NCBI GenBank assembly: GCA_030145385.1
Contig: JAQYVU010000003.1
Coordinates: 88,739-152,738 of the forward strand
Source: Desulfococcaceae bacterium
Lineage (GTDB): Bacteria; Desulfobacterota; Desulfobacteria; Desulfobacterales; Desulfosalsimonadaceae
DNA length: 64,000 bases
Reading direction: 5' to 3'
Under the pieces are notes generated by a model, which saw only the letters and a program-made list of their open reading frames with translations, did no database searches and was not told the DNA's origin. Of the stretch, positions 28,736 to 38,522 are shown piece by piece. Position numbers and translations under genes: made by a program. The stretch's first letter is position 1, and each line of letters starts with the position of its first letter.

Positions 28736-31700
28736 ATGCGGAAAAAGGTTCGGACTTTTATCAGGATTTTAAGCGTTTTCAAAATCAGCCTGTTGGCCTG
28801 TCTGCTTTTTTTACATTCAGGTCAGGCCGTTGGTGCGGAATATTATGTAAATATCACCGGTGGTATTGATGATGATACAATCAATGACGGTTTAACCCCA
28901 ACTTCTCCCTGGAAAACCCTGCACTATGCGTTTGGTTCAACAAGCCCGGTGGTTGATAATGATATTATCAATGTCCAGGCCGGGACATACAGTTCAGATC
29001 CTGTTTCCGGTGAAGATACTTCCCAGCTGGTCATCAGTAAAAACGGACTGAGTGTTTTGGCGTTCGGGACCGTTGTAGTTGAGTCGTCATCCTTATCCGC
29101 AGGGACATGGCTGGTTGGAATCCGGATCAATGCGAACCAGGTGCGTCTCCAGGGCTTGGAAATCCGGGGATTTCCGGAGTCAGGGGTTGAAGTAAACGGT
29201 GAGCAGAATATTATTGATAACTGCAATATCCATAACAATTCTGGCTATGGGATTCATCTGAACACCGGACAGGATAACGCTGTTCAGAATAATTGTGATA
29301 TTGCCTTTAATTCTTTTGACGGAATTTACATTGGAAGCATTTTAAATGTGATTGATTTTTGTCATGTTCACGACAACAGCGGATTCGGTATTTATATTGA
29401 CGGATTCAATGCTTCTGCTTCTGATAATCAGATCATCGGCGATTGTGAAATTTTTCAAAATCAGATGGGCGGTATTGAGATTTATGACAGCCCGAACAAT
29501 CTGATCCAGGACAATATTGCAATAGGCGCCGGCATCTATGATAACGGCAGTGCATCCACTGGAAACGGGATTCATATATCCGGCGCTGCCGCAATCAGTA
29601 ATGATATCATCAGCAACCGCATTTACCATTCCGGGAACCTTAGCAATGTTCAGGATATTGGTATTAATATTGACGGTTCTGTTGCAGCGACAAATATCAA
29701 TGTGTTGGGCAACACCATTGAAGCGCATACCAATTGCGGCGTTTTGGTTTCAAATTGTGATGCCGCGATTAAGATCAATAAGTTTGCTGATAACAATAAA
29801 GGAATCCGGATAGACGCTAATGGGGGTATTGCAGCACCCCTCATCTGGAGCAATCTTTTTTACAGCGGGTCGGGTCAGATGCAGTATGGCATCTATATGG
29901 AGACAAATAGCGGCGGGGAAATCATCAGTAGTTCGCAAATTCATCATAATACCATTGACGGAGCATCAGAAGACGGTATTGAAATCAATGACCTGACATC
30001 ATCGGCGACCCCGGAAATTTTTTATAATATTATCAGTAATTCTGCCTCAAACGGCATTGACTATATTTTCGGAACAGCCGGCCCGGCTGTTGCTTATAAC
30101 AATGTGTATAATTATGGTTCCGCGGCTGCGGCTTATCAAGGTTTTACCGGGAGTCCGGGGACAGGGGATATTATTGGGGTAGATACGGCGCAAAACCCAG
30201 GCTACGTAAGTGCCGGCAGCGATTATCATTTGTCTGCCGCATCCCCCTGCATTGATACCATTCCAGGCTCCAGTGCCCCCGAGGACCTGGATGGCATTTC
30301 CCGTCCTCAGGATATTTCAGCGATCAACAATGGCGGTACCTGGGATATGGGGTGTTATGAATATGTCGAGGATTTAACAGATACGGACGGTGACGGCCTG
30401 GCGGACGCGATTGAAGTCGCCGGGTGCACGGATCCGAATAATCCGGATTCGGATTTTGACGGCATTGATGACGGTGTTGAGATTACCGATGGAACCGATC
30501 CGTGTGATTCGGATTCGGACGGGGATGGATATACGGATGGGGAAGAAGATCTCTATGGTACGGACCCCGTAAGTATTGGTATTTATCCAGAATTAACACC
30601 CGGAGAGTATTGGGTAGATCCTAACCCCGATGTCCTGGGTTTCGGTACGTCAGCCGGCCCCTGGAATTCTTTGCACCGGGCGATTCATCATATTAATATG
30701 GGTGCCCCGGGCGTATATACGCTTCAGGTGCTGGCCGGCACCTACCAGGTGGAGATTTCCGGCGGGCGTGAACCGGACGAGGTGCTGTTTATCACCCAGG
30801 ATAATTTGACCATCCAGGGTGGCGGGATCGGCAATACCATCATCGACGGTACCGGTACTGTCGATGGCCCCGGCTCCTGGATTGACGGGCTGGATGTTCA
30901 TGATGCGGCCAATGTGACTATTCTTAATCTTGAAGTCAGAAATTTTCCGGCCAACGGCATTCACATGGGCGGCGCGGTCAACAGTATTGTTGAAACCTGC
31001 AGCCTGCATGGCAATGTAAACAGCGGGCTTGTGATTGAAGGCGATGGCGGAACGACTCATAGTTCAGGCAACATCGTCCGGAATGGGTGTGAAATTTACG
31101 ACAACGGGACAGACACGATATCCGGGGCCGGTATTTACGTTTTCGGCACGGTTTCAGACAATACCGCTGTCTTTAACAACCATATTTATTATTCGGATGA
31201 TCCGGATTATATCCAGGAAATCGGGGTTAAGATTGACGGGGGCGGGTCCGATAACCAAGTGATCGGTAATACGATTTCAGGGCATAATAATATGGGTAAC
31301 GGGTTCGGCATTGAGGTGTTGAATTCCGATGCCGAAGTAAAGCGGAATATCTTGTTTGATAATGCCCAGGGAATCAGGGTGTCTTGTGAGCCCGCAGGAA
31401 ACGCTGATCCGGAAATCTGGAACAATCTGATTTATGACGGGCCGGATTCTAATATGGACTATGGAATTTTCCTGCAAGTGAATGGCGCCGGCGGAGACGT
31501 GTCCCCGACGATTTATCACAACACTATCGATGGCGGCGCAAACGATGGCATCTATATTTATGCGTTAGATGGCAGTGCTTCTCCCAGAATCGAGTTCAAC
31601 ATAATTTCTAAATTTGATGCATACGGGATTAATAATGATGGCGGTTATGGACTGCCGAGTATTGATTTTAACAATGTCTGGGGTAATGCGTCCAGTTATG

Positions 31701-33913
31701 CGTTCGGATCGGGAGGTCCTAATGCCATCAGTGTGGCACCGGAATACGTTGACGAGACTGCCGGTGATTATCATCTGCAAAGTACCTCCGGTTGTATTGA
31801 CGTTATTCCTGTGCCGACTTCGGGCCCGACCCATCCTTTAGGTATTGATCTTGACGGGGTTTCACGCCCCCAGGGAACCGCTTATGATTCCGGGTGTTAT
31901 GAAGCCATATCCGAGTTAGCCGAAATTTACTATACGGTGACGTTTGTTGCGGGAACAGGCGGCAGTATAAACGGTTCTGCCAGTCAAACTGTTTTAGATG
32001 GCGGAAACTGCACATCGGTGACCGCAGTGGCGGATACCGGTTATGAATTTACCGGCTGGAGCGGTTCATATAACGGGACCACCAATCCATTGACCATTAC
32101 CAATGTGACGTCTGATAAAACCATCACGGCCATTTTTGAACCGGTAATTTTTACAGTAAGCTTTACAGCGGGCCCCGGCGGCAGTATTTCCGGAAATACA
32201 GTGCAATCGATTCTCTCCGGTGGCGGCTGTTCCGAGGTGACTGCGATAGCGGATACCGGTTATGAATTTACCGGCTGGAGCGGGGACTATACGGGGATGG
32301 GCAATCCTCTGGTCATTGCAAACGTCATCGCCGATAAGAATATCACGGCCAATTTTGAGATCAAAACCTATGATGTTTCGGTTATATCGGGGGCCAACGG
32401 CAGCCTTGACGGCAATGTCGATCAGGAGGTTGTCCATGGTGGTGACACCACCTCAATCACCGCAGTCCCGGAAACCGGGTTTTATTTTACCGGCTGGAGC
32501 GGGGATTATACCGGCATGGAAAATCCGCTGGTGCTTTTAAATGTAACAGCAGGTATGCAACTTGTCGCGAATTTTGAAATAAATATTTATAATGTAGTTT
32601 TTTATGCCGAAGACGGCGGCAGTCTCTCTGGCGAAACAGTGCAGGTGATTGAATATGGGAAAAGCTGTTCACCGGTAACGGCAATAGCCGGTGGCGGTTA
32701 TGAATTTACCGGCTGGAGCGGTGATGCGGATTCCACGGACAATTCCCTGACAGTGGAAAATGTCACATCAGATATGAGCGTGACGGCAAATTTTGCCGCC
32801 AATCATTCCCCGGATACCCCTGTGCTGATCAGCCCGGTCGGGAAGGCAGTTGTTGATCAGGGTGCAGTGACACTAACTGCGGGTGATTTTTATGACCCGG
32901 AATCAGATGCGCATATTGAATCAAGATGGCAGATCCGTCGGGCAGGTGAATCAAATTTCTTTTACAATATCACCTCATCGGCTGATTTAACCGAACATGT
33001 GACCGGAAATATCCTTGAAAACGGAGTTAAATATGAATGGCGGGTGGGCTATGTGGATGCGGGCAGCCGCCTTGCAACCTGGTCTGCCCGGGGAGCTTTT
33101 ATTGCAGGCAAAGCAGTGGCAGATGAGAATATTCCGGCAATCCCGCCCGGGTTCACCATGAAAGATTACCGGCTGATGTCATTTATTCAATGGCCAGTGG
33201 ACTATGACTTTTTAAATATTGTGGATACGCCGACAGGGGCGGACACGGGGATGGAAGATTTTAAGATCGGGGCGTATAATCCCATGACCGGGGACTATGC
33301 GCAATATCCGGATCTTGAAATTGAACCCGGCCGGGCTTACTGGATTCTTGCCAGGTACGGTATGAAGCTGGCAATGGAGGGCGTTTTTGTCAGTGTTGAC
33401 CAGGATTTTCAATTAAATCTGTTATATAATGAAGAGAGCGGAAACGGCTGGAATATGATCGGCAGCCCCAATAGTGCTTATTATTCATGGGTTGACGTGG
33501 AAGTCATTGAAGCCGATGACTCCGGCAACATCATTTACGGCCCGGTTCCGGTTTCAATGCTGCCGGATAATAATGAATATATTGACAAGCGCATCTGGCG
33601 GTGGGAAGGGGATGGCTATGTGTCTGACGATTCCGATGTTTTTGTGATACAACCCTATGAAGGGGTATGGGTCAAATCAAAAAAGAAAAACATTGCACTG
33701 GTTTTTCCGGTTTCATCTCAGGCCGGGCTTTTTGAACTGGCTGCGATAAAAGGAAAAGAAATTATAGGGCGCCTATTTAACCGGATCACGCCGGCATATG
33801 CTGATACCGCCAGCGGGGATTCCCCGCCCATGCCCATGGGGGTCTCGGATGGCGGTGATTCCGGCAGTGATTTGGGATGCTTTATTAAGGTGATATCTGA
33901 AAAAGAAAATTAG
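28736..33913 (+). CDS. Large secreted beta-helix protein with InlB-like repeats
   Basis: 1725 residues from ATG 28736, which has AGGAGG five bases upstream; an ATG at 28700 is in frame but lacks one. The signal peptide ends at QAVGA-EYYV. Two right-handed parallel beta-helix regions (about 130-490 and 700-1000; repeated N-x-I-x-x-N turns, DNNxI) are separated by calcium-repeat-like DTDGDGLAD segments near 547-608. Four divergent InlB-type repeats of about 72 residues (YEFTGWSG.. NVTSDKTITAIFE) start near 1065, 1138, 1210 and 1283. The tail region resembles that of other Desulfobacterota surface proteins and ends GSDLGCFIKVISEKEN. No enzymatic site recognised; a surface or adhesion role is inferred. 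Confidence 0.8.
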   Translation: MRKKVRTFIRILSVFKISLLACLLFLHSGQAVGAEYYVNITGGIDDDTINDGLTPTSPWKTLHYAFGSTSPVVDNDIINVQAGTYSSDPVSGEDTSQLVISKNGLSVLAFGTVVVESSSLSAGTWLVGIRINANQVRLQGLEIRGFPESGVEVNGEQNIIDNCNIHNNSGYGIHLNTGQDNAVQNNCDIAFNSFDGIYIGSILNVIDFCHVHDNSGFGIYIDGFNASASDNQIIGDCEIFQNQMGGIEIYDSPNNLIQDNIAIGAGIYDNGSASTGNGIHISGAAAISNDIISNRIYHSGNLSNVQDIGINIDGSVAATNINVLGNTIEAHTNCGVLVSNCDAAIKINKFADNNKGIRIDANGGIAAPLIWSNLFYSGSGQMQYGIYMETNSGGEIISSSQIHHNTIDGASEDGIEINDLTSSATPEIFYNIISNSASNGIDYIFGTAGPAVAYNNVYNYGSAAAAYQGFTGSPGTGDIIGVDTAQNPGYVSAGSDYHLSAASPCIDTIPGSSAPEDLDGISRPQDISAINNGGTWDMGCYEYVEDLTDTDGDGLADAIEVAGCTDPNNPDSDFDGIDDGVEITDGTDPCDSDSDGDGYTDGEEDLYGTDPVSIGIYPELTPGEYWVDPNPDVLGFGTSAGPWNSLHRAIHHINMGAPGVYTLQVLAGTYQVEISGGREPDEVLFITQDNLTIQGGGIGNTIIDGTGTVDGPGSWIDGLDVHDAANVTILNLEVRNFPANGIHMGGAVNSIVETCSLHGNVNSGLVIEGDGGTTHSSGNIVRNGCEIYDNGTDTISGAGIYVFGTVSDNTAVFNNHIYYSDDPDYIQEIGVKIDGGGSDNQVIGNTISGHNNMGNGFGIEVLNSDAEVKRNILFDNAQGIRVSCEPAGNADPEIWNNLIYDGPDSNMDYGIFLQVNGAGGDVSPTIYHNTIDGGANDGIYIYALDGSASPRIEFNIISKFDAYGINNDGGYGLPSIDFNNVWGNASSYAFGSGGPNAISVAPEYVDETAGDYHLQSTSGCIDVIPVPTSGPTHPLGIDLDGVSRPQGTAYDSGCYEAISELAEIYYTVTFVAGTGGSINGSASQTVLDGGNCTSVTAVADTGYEFTGWSGSYNGTTNPLTITNVTSDKTITAIFEPVIFTVSFTAGPGGSISGNTVQSILSGGGCSEVTAIADTGYEFTGWSGDYTGMGNPLVIANVIADKNITANFEIKTYDVSVISGANGSLDGNVDQEVVHGGDTTSITAVPETGFYFTGWSGDYTGMENPLVLLNVTAGMQLVANFEINIYNVVFYAEDGGSLSGETVQVIEYGKSCSPVTAIAGGGYEFTGWSGDADSTDNSLTVENVTSDMSVTANFAANHSPDTPVLISPVGKAVVDQGAVTLTAGDFYDPESDAHIESRWQIRRAGESNFFYNITSSADLTEHVTGNILENGVKYEWRVGYVDAGSRLATWSARGAFIAGKAVADENIPAIPPGFTMKDYRLMSFIQWPVDYDFLNIVDTPTGADTGMEDFKIGAYNPMTGDYAQYPDLEIEPGRAYWILARYGMKLAMEGVFVSVDQDFQLNLLYNEESGNGWNMIGSPNSAYYSWVDVEVIEADDSGNIIYGPVPVSMLPDNNEYIDKRIWRWEGDGYVSDDSDVFVIQPYEGVWVKSKKKNIALVFPVSSQAGLFELAAIKGKEIIGRLFNRITPAYADTASGDSPPMPMGVSDGGDSGSDLGCFIKVISEKEN

Positions 33914-33957
33914 GAACATCTGATTATGAAACAGTAAACAAAAATTTGTGATTTAAG

Positions 33958-33990
33958 ACAAAACAGGCTTTTTAAGCCTGTTTTGTTGTT
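33958..33990 (+). terminator. Intrinsic terminator after the beta-helix gene
   Basis: Thirteen-base perfect arms ACAAAACAGGCTT (33958-33970) and AAGCCTGTTTTGT (33974-33986) with a 3-base loop, followed by TGTTTAAAA. It lies 45 bp after the stop and closes the TPR/FecR/beta-helix unit. Confidence 0.8.
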
Positions 33991-34066
33991 TAAAATCTGT
34001 CTGCTGCTTTTGGTTTTGAGATTTTCACGAGTTGGAGCGTTTCAGGAACAAGGCATTTCAGCGGCA

Positions 34067-34106
34067 AAGACGTAGTCCTTTACTCTGATGGTTGAATAAC
34101 GAAGTT
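34067..34106 (+). repeat. Dispersed 40-bp repeat, copy A
   Basis: Contains CTTTACTCTGATGGTTGAAT followed by AACGAAGTT. About nine tenths identical to the inverted copy at 47985-48024. Lies between the beta-helix gene and trmL. Confidence 0.6.
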
Positions 34107-34130
34107 CCTGGGCTGCACCGGCTCGTGAGA

Positions 34131-34616
34131 TTAATATTGGTGAAAGGATGGAAAAGGCCGAAGGCTTTCATACAGGGCGATGCCCACCGAGGTTGAAAGA
34201 TTCAGGCTTCTGATCGTATTACGGATGGGGATATGATAGGTGGATTCCTCTTTAAACTGTTTTCTGATGTTTTCGGGAATCCCTTTGGTTTCAGATCCAA
34301 AAATTAAAAAAAGTCTTTGTTGTCGGGGGAGACGCCAGATCGAATTTTTCCCGGTTTTTGTAAACAGGGCCACTTCATTTATCTCAACATGATTGGACGT
34401 GTAAAAGGCTTCAAAGTTATCCCACACGCAAAGCTTGACCATGGGCCAGTAATCCAGTCCGGCCCGCTTTACTTCCCGGCTGTTTATGGAAAAACCCAGT
34501 GGTTTAATCAGGTGCAGATATGCGTCGGTGCCGATGCAGCTTCGCCCGATATTTCCTGTATTCCAGTGTATTTCCGGGGCGATGAGGACCACGTGACGCT
34601 CAATTATGGGATTCAT
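34131..34616 (-). CDS. trmL: tRNA (cytidine(34)-2'-O)-methyltransferase
   Basis: A 161-residue SPOUT methyltransferase, single domain and of TrmL length. Motifs: IHWNTGNIGRSCIGT near the N-terminus, FGSETKGIPE (SAM-knot loop) near 110, and IRSLNLSTSVGIALYE at the C-terminus. It methylates the ribose of the wobble base in tRNA-Leu anticodons. Free-standing gene on the minus strand. Confidence 0.9.
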   Translation of the reverse strand: MNPIIERHVVLIAPEIHWNTGNIGRSCIGTDAYLHLIKPLGFSINSREVKRAGLDYWPMVKLCVWDNFEAFYTSNHVEINEVALFTKTGKNSIWRLPRQQRLFLIFGSETKGIPENIRKQFKEESTYHIPIRNTIRSLNLSTSVGIALYESLRPFPSFHQY

Positions 34617-34812
34617 TTAATTATTTTTCTATGTAACAATTCAAGTAAGTATTTAATTCTTGAGCGAAAACCAGAAAATTTTTTCAAGTTCAAGGCGGGC
34701 GACCAAATTTTAACTCTGATTTAAAAATCTGAATACATTGAGTATTTTGAGGATTAAAATTTAGGCCCAACCCAATTATAAAACGGAAATTGGAAAAATT
34801 AGCGGTTTCCGA

Positions 34813-35382
34813 TTAAAATGTTCTGGGTTTGCAGATAATTTCCTTGATGCGAAGGTCAAAAAGATTGGACTGGTGGGCGGGCTTGACGATTAAAGCGGTA
34901 TCCGCACCCCTGGCTGTTCCGCCGATGGCGATAATATCATTGCCGGTCAATGCACCGGCATCAGCAGCCATAATTGAAATTTCAACCGCGACTTTGGTCC
35001 CGTGACCAAAGAGTCTTAATGTATCGGCAATCAGCAGAACCGGGTAGCTCCCGGTGTATTTTTTTGCAATGGATCGCTCAACGCCGGAAAGGGCATGGGT
35101 GGCCTGGACAACTCTGACACCCTCAACTTCCAGGTCTTTTTGAACATCATCCTTCATGGTTTTTTTAAAAGGTTCTTTAAAGCCGCAATGATATGTGACC
35201 GCCGTAACTTTAAATCCTTTAAATATTTCCATCGCCTTATAAGCTGTTTCCCCGGTGGTTGACGCAACGACCACTTCGTTTAACCCCAATTCTTTTCCAC
35301 GATCATAGGCGAATTCAAGTGTTTGCTGGGTGTTTATTTTTCCCGGCTCTTCAAAGTGCGTGAATAAGGTTCCCATGCTCAT
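34813..35382 (-). CDS. Pyruvate kinase C-domain-like protein
   Basis: A 189-residue protein consisting of a pyruvate kinase alpha/beta (C-terminal) fold alone: EVVVASTTGETAYKAMEIF near the start and IAIGGTARGADTALIVKPAH near the end. It lacks the TIM barrel and so cannot be a pyruvate kinase. Such stand-alone proteins are widespread in archaea and Desulfobacterota and are of unknown function. AAGGA lies eight bases upstream of the ATG. Confidence 0.75.
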   Translation of the reverse strand: MSMGTLFTHFEEPGKINTQQTLEFAYDRGKELGLNEVVVASTTGETAYKAMEIFKGFKVTAVTYHCGFKEPFKKTMKDDVQKDLEVEGVRVVQATHALSGVERSIAKKYTGSYPVLLIADTLRLFGHGTKVAVEISIMAADAGALTGNDIIAIGGTARGADTALIVKPAHQSNLFDLRIKEIICKPRTF

Positions 35383-35534
35383 TTGTCAAATCCTTATTGA
35401 GGGTTTGTTTTCATGTAAGAGACGCATTATAATACTATTTACAAAAATATATTTTTAATAAATATAGAGTATACCGATTGAACCAGTCAAGTTAAAAGCT
35501 ATTGTCGCAATATGCGCGTAAATGGAGGCAGAAA

Positions 35535-36377
35535 ATGATTGTTGATGTGCATACCCATATATTCCCGAAAGATGTCTGCGAACATCGTGAAAATTATTTT
35601 AAAGGAGAAGAACCGTTTCAGCTGTTATATGATTCCCCGAAATCCAGATTGATCACGGCCAGAGAACTGATCCAAACCATGGATGAGAGCGGCGTAGATA
35701 AATCGATAACATTCGGCTTTCCCTGGAAAAAGGAGGCGTTTTATCAGCAAAATAATGATGATGTCATCGCGTCGGTCAATCAATTTCCGGATCGCTTGAT
35801 CGGCTTGTGCTGTGTGGATATGTACAGCCCCGGGGCGGTAAAAGAGGTTGAAAGATGTCTTGATGCCGGACTTTCCGGCGTCGGAGAACTGGCATTTTAT
35901 CAGTCCGGAATCGAGTCAGAAGCACTTAAAATGCTTGAACCGGTCATGGCGTTGTGCCGGGGAAAAAATGTACCGGTCATGATACATACCAATGAACCGG
36001 TCGGTCACCAGTATCCGGGAAAAACACCCAATACGCTGGCTCAAATTTATAATCTGGCAAAAAAATTCCCGGACAACAAGATCATCCTGGCCCATTGGGG
36101 CGGCGGAATTTTTTTCTATACAATGCTTAAAAAAGAAGTCAAAGAGACGCTGAAAAATATTTATTATGATACGGCCGCATCCCCGTATCTGTATTCACCG
36201 GAGATATACCAGGCGGCAATATCAATGGCCGGTACGGATAAAATACTGCTGGGAACCGATTATCCGCTGATCAAACCGGCAAGATATTATAAGGAAATGG
36301 AAACCGCAAAACTGTCCGAAGATGAGAAGAAAATGATTTGCGGTGAAAATGCCGCACAACTGTTTAATATCGGATGA
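35535..36377 (+). CDS. Amidohydrolase-family metal-dependent hydrolase
   Basis: About 280 residues of the TIM-barrel amidohydrolase (Amidohydro_2) family. MIVDVHTHIFP at the start supplies the HxH metal ligands, MIHTNEPVGH and LAHWGGG the later His ligands, and LLGTDYPL the catalytic Asp. Family members decarboxylate or hydrolyse small acids; the substrate is not predictable. GGAGG 6-10 bases upstream supports ATG 35535; the in-frame TTG at 35502 has no ribosome site. Confidence 0.85.
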   Translation: MIVDVHTHIFPKDVCEHRENYFKGEEPFQLLYDSPKSRLITARELIQTMDESGVDKSITFGFPWKKEAFYQQNNDDVIASVNQFPDRLIGLCCVDMYSPGAVKEVERCLDAGLSGVGELAFYQSGIESEALKMLEPVMALCRGKNVPVMIHTNEPVGHQYPGKTPNTLAQIYNLAKKFPDNKIILAHWGGGIFFYTMLKKEVKETLKNIYYDTAASPYLYSPEIYQAAISMAGTDKILLGTDYPLIKPARYYKEMETAKLSEDEKKMICGENAAQLFNIG

Positions 36378-36422
36378 TCCGGTCAAAGATCAAATTCGGC
36401 CTTCCAAATAACTCGTCCATAA

Positions 36423-36581
36423 CATTTTAATATAATTGACAAGTTATTTTCTCATGCAGAGGTGGAAAAACACCATGAAAAGTTTTACGAAACCATTCAC
36501 ATTGAATCAAAGGGTGGTTTCCGGAGGCCGGAATTTGCCGTTAAACTGCGTGTTAAAGATATGGTGAGAATATTAACATGA
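36423..36581 (+). pseudogene. Possible gene remnant or 39-residue peptide
   Basis: An open frame from 36423 to a TGA at 36579-36581 translates to a protein-like sequence including KFYETIHIESKGGFRRPEF and KLRVKDMVRIL. It has no ATG; GTG 36462 would give 39 residues. Its stop overlaps the start of the HD gene as ATGA. It reads like the C-terminus of a larger protein, so a decayed gene or an unusual coupled leader are both possible. I do not recognise the family. Confidence 0.3.
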
Positions 36582-37357
36582 ATTCACTTTATATGAAAAT
36601 TCACAAGCAGGCGATAAAGATCGCGGAACAATACCCGGATGCGGATTTTTACCAGGATTATCCGGACCAGGTCGATTTTTCCCTGCAATTTTTTTCAACT
36701 GATGCGGTGGTTTGTGCATTATACGATTATGTTGTTGAAAATATCGAAGATGATTTCGGACATGGGCTGGATCATGTCCGGAAAGTGGCCCATGATGCCG
36801 GAACCCTGGCAATTATCGAAGGGCAGAAATTAGAAGGCGCCGGAACCGGCAAAGAGTTATTCGGCAGCGAATTAAATCATCGGGTGCGCATGGCCCAGTG
36901 TGCCGGGCTTTTGCATGATATCCGGCGAAAATATAAAAACCATGCAAAAGAAGGGGCTGTTTTTTCAGAAAAAGTGCTTGGGCAGTATCTTTTTCCCAAA
37001 GAGGATGTTACCGATATCTGTCTGGCAATCGAGAATCATGAAGCTTTTGGGGACATCAAGGTGTGCCGAACCCCGGCGGGAGAACTCCTTTCAGACTGTC
37101 TCTATGATGCGGATAAATTCCGGTGGGGAACTGAAAATTTTACCCATACGGTATGGGAAATGGTGTCTTATGCCAATATCCCCATCAAAAAATTTATGAA
37201 TTTATACCCGCGGGGAATCTCTTTTTTGGAAAAAATCAAGGATACGTTCCGTACCCCCACCGGTCGGAAGTACGGACCCCAATTTATTGATCTCGGGCTT
37301 TGTGTTGGCGAAGATATCTATCAATTCATTCAAACCGAATACGCCGAATATTTATAA
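36578..37357 (+). CDS. HD-domain hydrolase
   Basis: A 259-residue HD-family protein: GHGLDHVRKVAHDAG, then CAGLLHDIRRKYKNHAKEGAVFSEKVL, AIENHEAFG and LYDADKFRWG, which supply the H..HD..D metal ligands. Resembles predicted HD superfamily hydrolases acting on nucleotides; substrate unknown. Converges with minE 17 bp downstream. Confidence 0.8.
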   Translation: MNSLYMKIHKQAIKIAEQYPDADFYQDYPDQVDFSLQFFSTDAVVCALYDYVVENIEDDFGHGLDHVRKVAHDAGTLAIIEGQKLEGAGTGKELFGSELNHRVRMAQCAGLLHDIRRKYKNHAKEGAVFSEKVLGQYLFPKEDVTDICLAIENHEAFGDIKVCRTPAGELLSDCLYDADKFRWGTENFTHTVWEMVSYANIPIKKFMNLYPRGISFLEKIKDTFRTPTGRKYGPQFIDLGLCVGEDIYQFIQTEYAEYL

Positions 37358-37374
37358 AAGCCTGCCGGTCCTTA

Positions 37375-37656
37375 TTATGCCGCCGGAATTCCTCGCTGCC
37401 TGTGAGCCGCAATAATGGGCGTATTGAAAATCAGTGCGGAGCTTTCTTCTGAGCGCTGAATATCAATTTTGATTGATTCCTTATCAATTTCAAAGTATCG
37501 GGAGATCACTTCCACCAGGTCTTTTTGAAGATTTCCCAGTGTATCTGTTTTAATTTCCAGTTTATCCGTCAGCAGTGCAAATTTAAGCCGTTTTTTGGCA
37601 ATATCCTTGCTGTCACCTTTATTCATTAATTTTTTCAGCAGTGTATTGAATTTCAT
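37375..37656 (-). CDS. minE: Cell division topological specificity factor MinE
   Basis: A 93-residue MinE: amphipathic N-terminus (MKFNTLLKKL), anti-MinCD helix region with AKKRLKFALLTDK, then the dimerisation domain ending near VEVISRYFEIDKESIKIDIQ. It stimulates MinD ATPase and keeps the division inhibitor from midcell. Last gene of minC-minD-minE, nine bases after minD, with AAGGAT upstream of the ATG. Confidence 0.93.
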   Translation of the reverse strand: MKFNTLLKKLMNKGDSKDIAKKRLKFALLTDKLEIKTDTLGNLQKDLVEVISRYFEIDKESIKIDIQRSEESSALIFNTPIIAAHRQRGIPAA

Positions 37657-37665
37657 TGGGGATCC

Positions 37666-38466
37666 TTAATTTTTTCGGCTGAATTTTGAACCGAGTTTTT
37701 TCCAGAAACTTTTTTGAATCATAGGGTTTTCAATGGGCAGGTCCGGATGGCCGTCAAGGCGCAAGGCAATACGTTGCATGGCCATTCCGGCTTTTGAATC
37801 TTCCTGTAAAATCAAAGGGGTCCCGGTATTGGTGGCCACAACGACCCGGTCATCCATCTCAATCAGTCCGATCAGATCAATCGAAAGAACCTCAACAACG
37901 TCTTCATGGCTCAGCATATCACCGCTTTCGACCATTTTGGGAACAATCCGGTTAACAATCAGCTTCGGTGTGATGGACTGGGCATAGAGCAGGCCGATAA
38001 TTCTGTCCGCATCCCTGACGGCAGACACTTCCGGTGTGCAGACTACCACTGCTTCGTCGGCAGCGGCGATGGAATTTTTAAAGCCCTGTTCGATTCCTGC
38101 CGGACAGTCGAGAAGGGTGACGTCAAATTCTTTTCGGAGTTTGTTGGTCAGCCAGATCATGTTCTCCGGTTTGATGGTATCTTTGTCATCACTCTGTGAT
38201 GCGGGAATAAGGTAAAGATTATCTATTCGCCGATCCTTGATTGCCGCCTGTTTTATTTTGCATTTGCCTTTGATAATATCGACAATATTAAAGACAATCC
38301 GGTTTTCAAGTCCCATGACCACATCCAGGTTCCTGAGACCGATATCCATGTCAACAACAGCGACGCGTTTTCCCTGCATTGCAAGAGCTGCACCGAGTGA
38401 GGCGGATATGGTTGTTTTACCAACGCCGCCTTTTCCTGAAGTTACCACTATGACTTTTCCGTCCAC
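37666..38466 (-). CDS. minD: Septum site-determining ATPase MinD
   Basis: A 266-residue ParA/MinD ATPase. Deviant Walker A SGKGGVGKTT (near residue 10), the DMDIGLRNLDVVMG switch and a C-terminal amphipathic membrane helix (SFWKKLGSKFSRKN). Binds the membrane as an ATP dimer and recruits MinC. Starts with GTG 38466, supported by AGAGGTGA six bases upstream. Confidence 0.96.
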   Translation of the reverse strand: MDGKVIVVTSGKGGVGKTTISASLGAALAMQGKRVAVVDMDIGLRNLDVVMGLENRIVFNIVDIIKGKCKIKQAAIKDRRIDNLYLIPASQSDDKDTIKPENMIWLTNKLRKEFDVTLLDCPAGIEQGFKNSIAAADEAVVVCTPEVSAVRDADRIIGLLYAQSITPKLIVNRIVPKMVESGDMLSHEDVVEVLSIDLIGLIEMDDRVVVATNTGTPLILQEDSKAGMAMQRIALRLDGHPDLPIENPMIQKSFWKKLGSKFSRKN

Positions 38467-38522
38467 ACTTCACCTCTTTGGTTCAAAAATTGCTGTTTAA
38501 AAATTAACAGAAGGTTCGATTG

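Noticed and set aside
34813..35382. Pyruvate kinase
   Set aside because: Contains only the C-terminal alpha/beta domain; no TIM barrel.
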